From: Flavobacterium araucananum
Lineage (GTDB): Bacteria; Bacteroidota; Bacteroidia; Flavobacteriales; Flavobacteriaceae
Length of the DNA stretch: 58,985 nt
Assembly: GCF_002222055.1 (NCBI RefSeq)
Contig: NZ_MUGS01000064.1
Location: 1 to 58,985, forward strand
Direction: 5' to 3'
The notes under the pieces were generated by a model, which ran no database searches, was not told the origin of the DNA, and saw only the letters and a program-made list of their open reading frames with translations. A program made the translations under genes and the position numbers. Shown here piece by piece: positions 57,847 to 58,985 of this stretch; within the stretch, counting starts at the first letter, position 1, and each line of letters starts with the position of its first letter.

Positions 57847-58797
57847 TTACTTTTTTATCAACCCTAAATCTACTAAACGTTCGTATAAATAATCTCCCGC
57901 TGTAATATCTTCAAATTTCTTAGGATTCTCAGCATCGATGCAGTTTTCTAAGCAATCCAGGCGCATATCGCTAACAGGATGCATAAAAAACGGAATAGAA
58001 TAGCGTGACGTTCCCCATAATTCTCTTGGTGGATTTACTACCTGATGAATCGTTGATTTTAGTTTATTATTAGTATGTCTTGACAACATATCTCCCACAT
58101 TAATTACCAACTGATCGTCTTCTGCAATTGCATCAATCCATTCGCCATCATGATTTTGAACCTGCAAACCTTTTCCCTGAGCCCCCATCAAAAGAGTAAT
58201 CAGATTGATATCTCCGTGAGCAGCTGCACGTATTGCATTTTCAGGCTCAGAAGTAATTGGCGGATAATGAATTGGTCTTAAAATAGAGTTTCCGTCTTTT
58301 GCATATTGGTCAAAATAAAACTCATCCAAACCTAAATGCAAAGCCAAAGCTCTTAACACATAAACACCTGTTTTTTCAAGCATTTGATACGCTTCTTTAC
58401 CTACAACATTAAAACGAGGCAACTCTGTAACCTCTACATTGTCCGGGTATTCTGAAGCATATTTTGAGCTTTTGTCAACATATTGACCAAAATGCCAAAA
58501 CTCTTTCAAATCTCCTTCTTTACGACCTTTAGCATGTTCTTTACCAAAAGAAACATACCCTCTTTGTCCACCAATTCCGGGAATTTCATAACTGTGTTTA
58601 GTGGCAACTGGTAAGGCGAAAAATTTTCTAATTTCACCATAAAGTTCGTCTACCAACTGGTCGTCTAAAAAATGACCTTTTAGGGCTACGAAGCCAATGT
58701 TTTCAAATGCACTGCCGATTTCATTTACAAATTTTTGTTTACGTTCCGGGTTGTCCGAAAGGAAATCACGTAAGTCTACACTAGGAATGTTTTGCAT
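57847..58797 (-). CDS. 2-Oxoglutarate/Fe(II) oxygenase of the isopenicillin N synthase family
   Basis: A 316-residue non-heme iron oxygenase. The DIOX_N part is PSVDLRDFLSDNPERKQKFVNEIGSAFENIGFVALKGH. The iron triad is in AAHGDINLITLL (HxD) and STIHQVVNP (His), and RYSIPFF (RxS) binds the 2-oxoglutarate carboxylate. Length and order fit the family; the substrate cannot be told, as members include ethylene-forming, gibberellin and penicillin pathway enzymes. In Flavobacteriia this is a conserved single gene, so a housekeeping role is likely. Confidence 0.9.
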   Translation of the reverse strand: MQNIPSVDLRDFLSDNPERKQKFVNEIGSAFENIGFVALKGHFLDDQLVDELYGEIRKFFALPVATKHSYEIPGIGGQRGYVSFGKEHAKGRKEGDLKEFWHFGQYVDKSSKYASEYPDNVEVTELPRFNVVGKEAYQMLEKTGVYVLRALALHLGLDEFYFDQYAKDGNSILRPIHYPPITSEPENAIRAAAHGDINLITLLMGAQGKGLQVQNHDGEWIDAIAEDDQLVINVGDMLSRHTNNKLKSTIHQVVNPPRELWGTSRYSIPFFMHPVSDMRLDCLENCIDAENPKKFEDITAGDYLYERLVDLGLIKK

Positions 58798-58848
58798 ACT
58801 TTACATTTTTTATTAAAAAAGAACAAGGATTTTTAATCCTTACAATAA

Positions 58849-58856
58849 CAAAGGTA
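58849..58856 (-). promoter_or_regulatory. -7 promoter element of the oxygenase gene
   Basis: The minus strand reads TACCTTTG, an exact TAnnTTTG match, about 50 bases before the ATG at 58797. A small hairpin AAGGAT-N5-ATCCTT lies in the leader between them. Confidence 0.5.
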
Positions 58857-58985
58857 GATAATATTTTAGTTTCGAATTTTATATTTTACCATAAAATTTA
58901 CTTTTTAATGCAAGTTTTACGCTAAAATAATAGGCTATATTTTTAATAATTCAAAAATTGAAGCATTATTTTTTGTAGTTAAAAT

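Overview
The window looks like a Flavobacterium-type (Bacteroidota) chromosome. It is AT-rich. Its promoters match the Bacteroidota -7 element TAnnTTTG, sometimes with a TTG about 19-24 bases upstream. It carries a type 9 secretion sorting domain protein, a Bacteroidota-style deoxyhypusine-synthase-like/arginine decarboxylase pair, an atypical PEP carboxylase and MobA-type mobilisation genes.

Layout. 1-25.4 kb is ordinary chromosome: the end of a YpdA-like flavoprotein, SelO, MsrA, a class V aminotransferase, a five- or six-gene run with a methyltransferase-like protein and a LytM/M23 protein, an XRE regulator facing an M14 peptidase across a cluster of palindromic operators, an Lrp regulator, PEP carboxylase, RecQ, a polyamine operon (arginine decarboxylase, deoxyhypusine-synthase-like protein, acidic protein), AroB, proline dehydrogenase, a porin and an ABC exporter. 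At 25.4 kb a tRNA-Val(TAC) marks the edge of an accessory region. A large serine recombinase reads antisense into the tRNA. Behind it lie a MobA-like gene and a decayed second copy, an AbiEii nucleotidyltransferase with a DUF6922 partner, two abutting IS3-type transposase genes (one dead), structured repeat DNA, a four-gene operon headed by a HEPN protein and containing two diverged paralogues, and an XRE regulator with paired operators.

35.6-41.5 kb is the most unusual part. Unrelated single genes (membrane proteins, a BRCT protein, a uracil-DNA-glycosylase-like protein, a winged-helix/TM protein, an Rx4H HEPN-like protein) are each followed, at or just after the stop codon, by a member of one family of about 90-145 bp imperfect inverted repeats in the same orientation as the gene. 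This is how integron gene cassettes with attC sites are arranged. The array is divergent around an 0.8 kb gene-poor centre, and no integrase is visible in the window.

41.7-59 kb returns to chromosome: an oxidoreductase/aldo-keto reductase/AraC cluster, a PQQ-propeller protein, a T9SS cargo protein, two FAD amine oxidases, a Ca2+/H+ antiporter, VOC and DUF4256 proteins, a transglutaminase-like/substrate-binding/DUF4265/nucleoside phosphorylase run, a SUI1 protein and a 2-oxoglutarate/Fe(II) oxygenase. All family names come from reading the translated sequence; no database search was possible.
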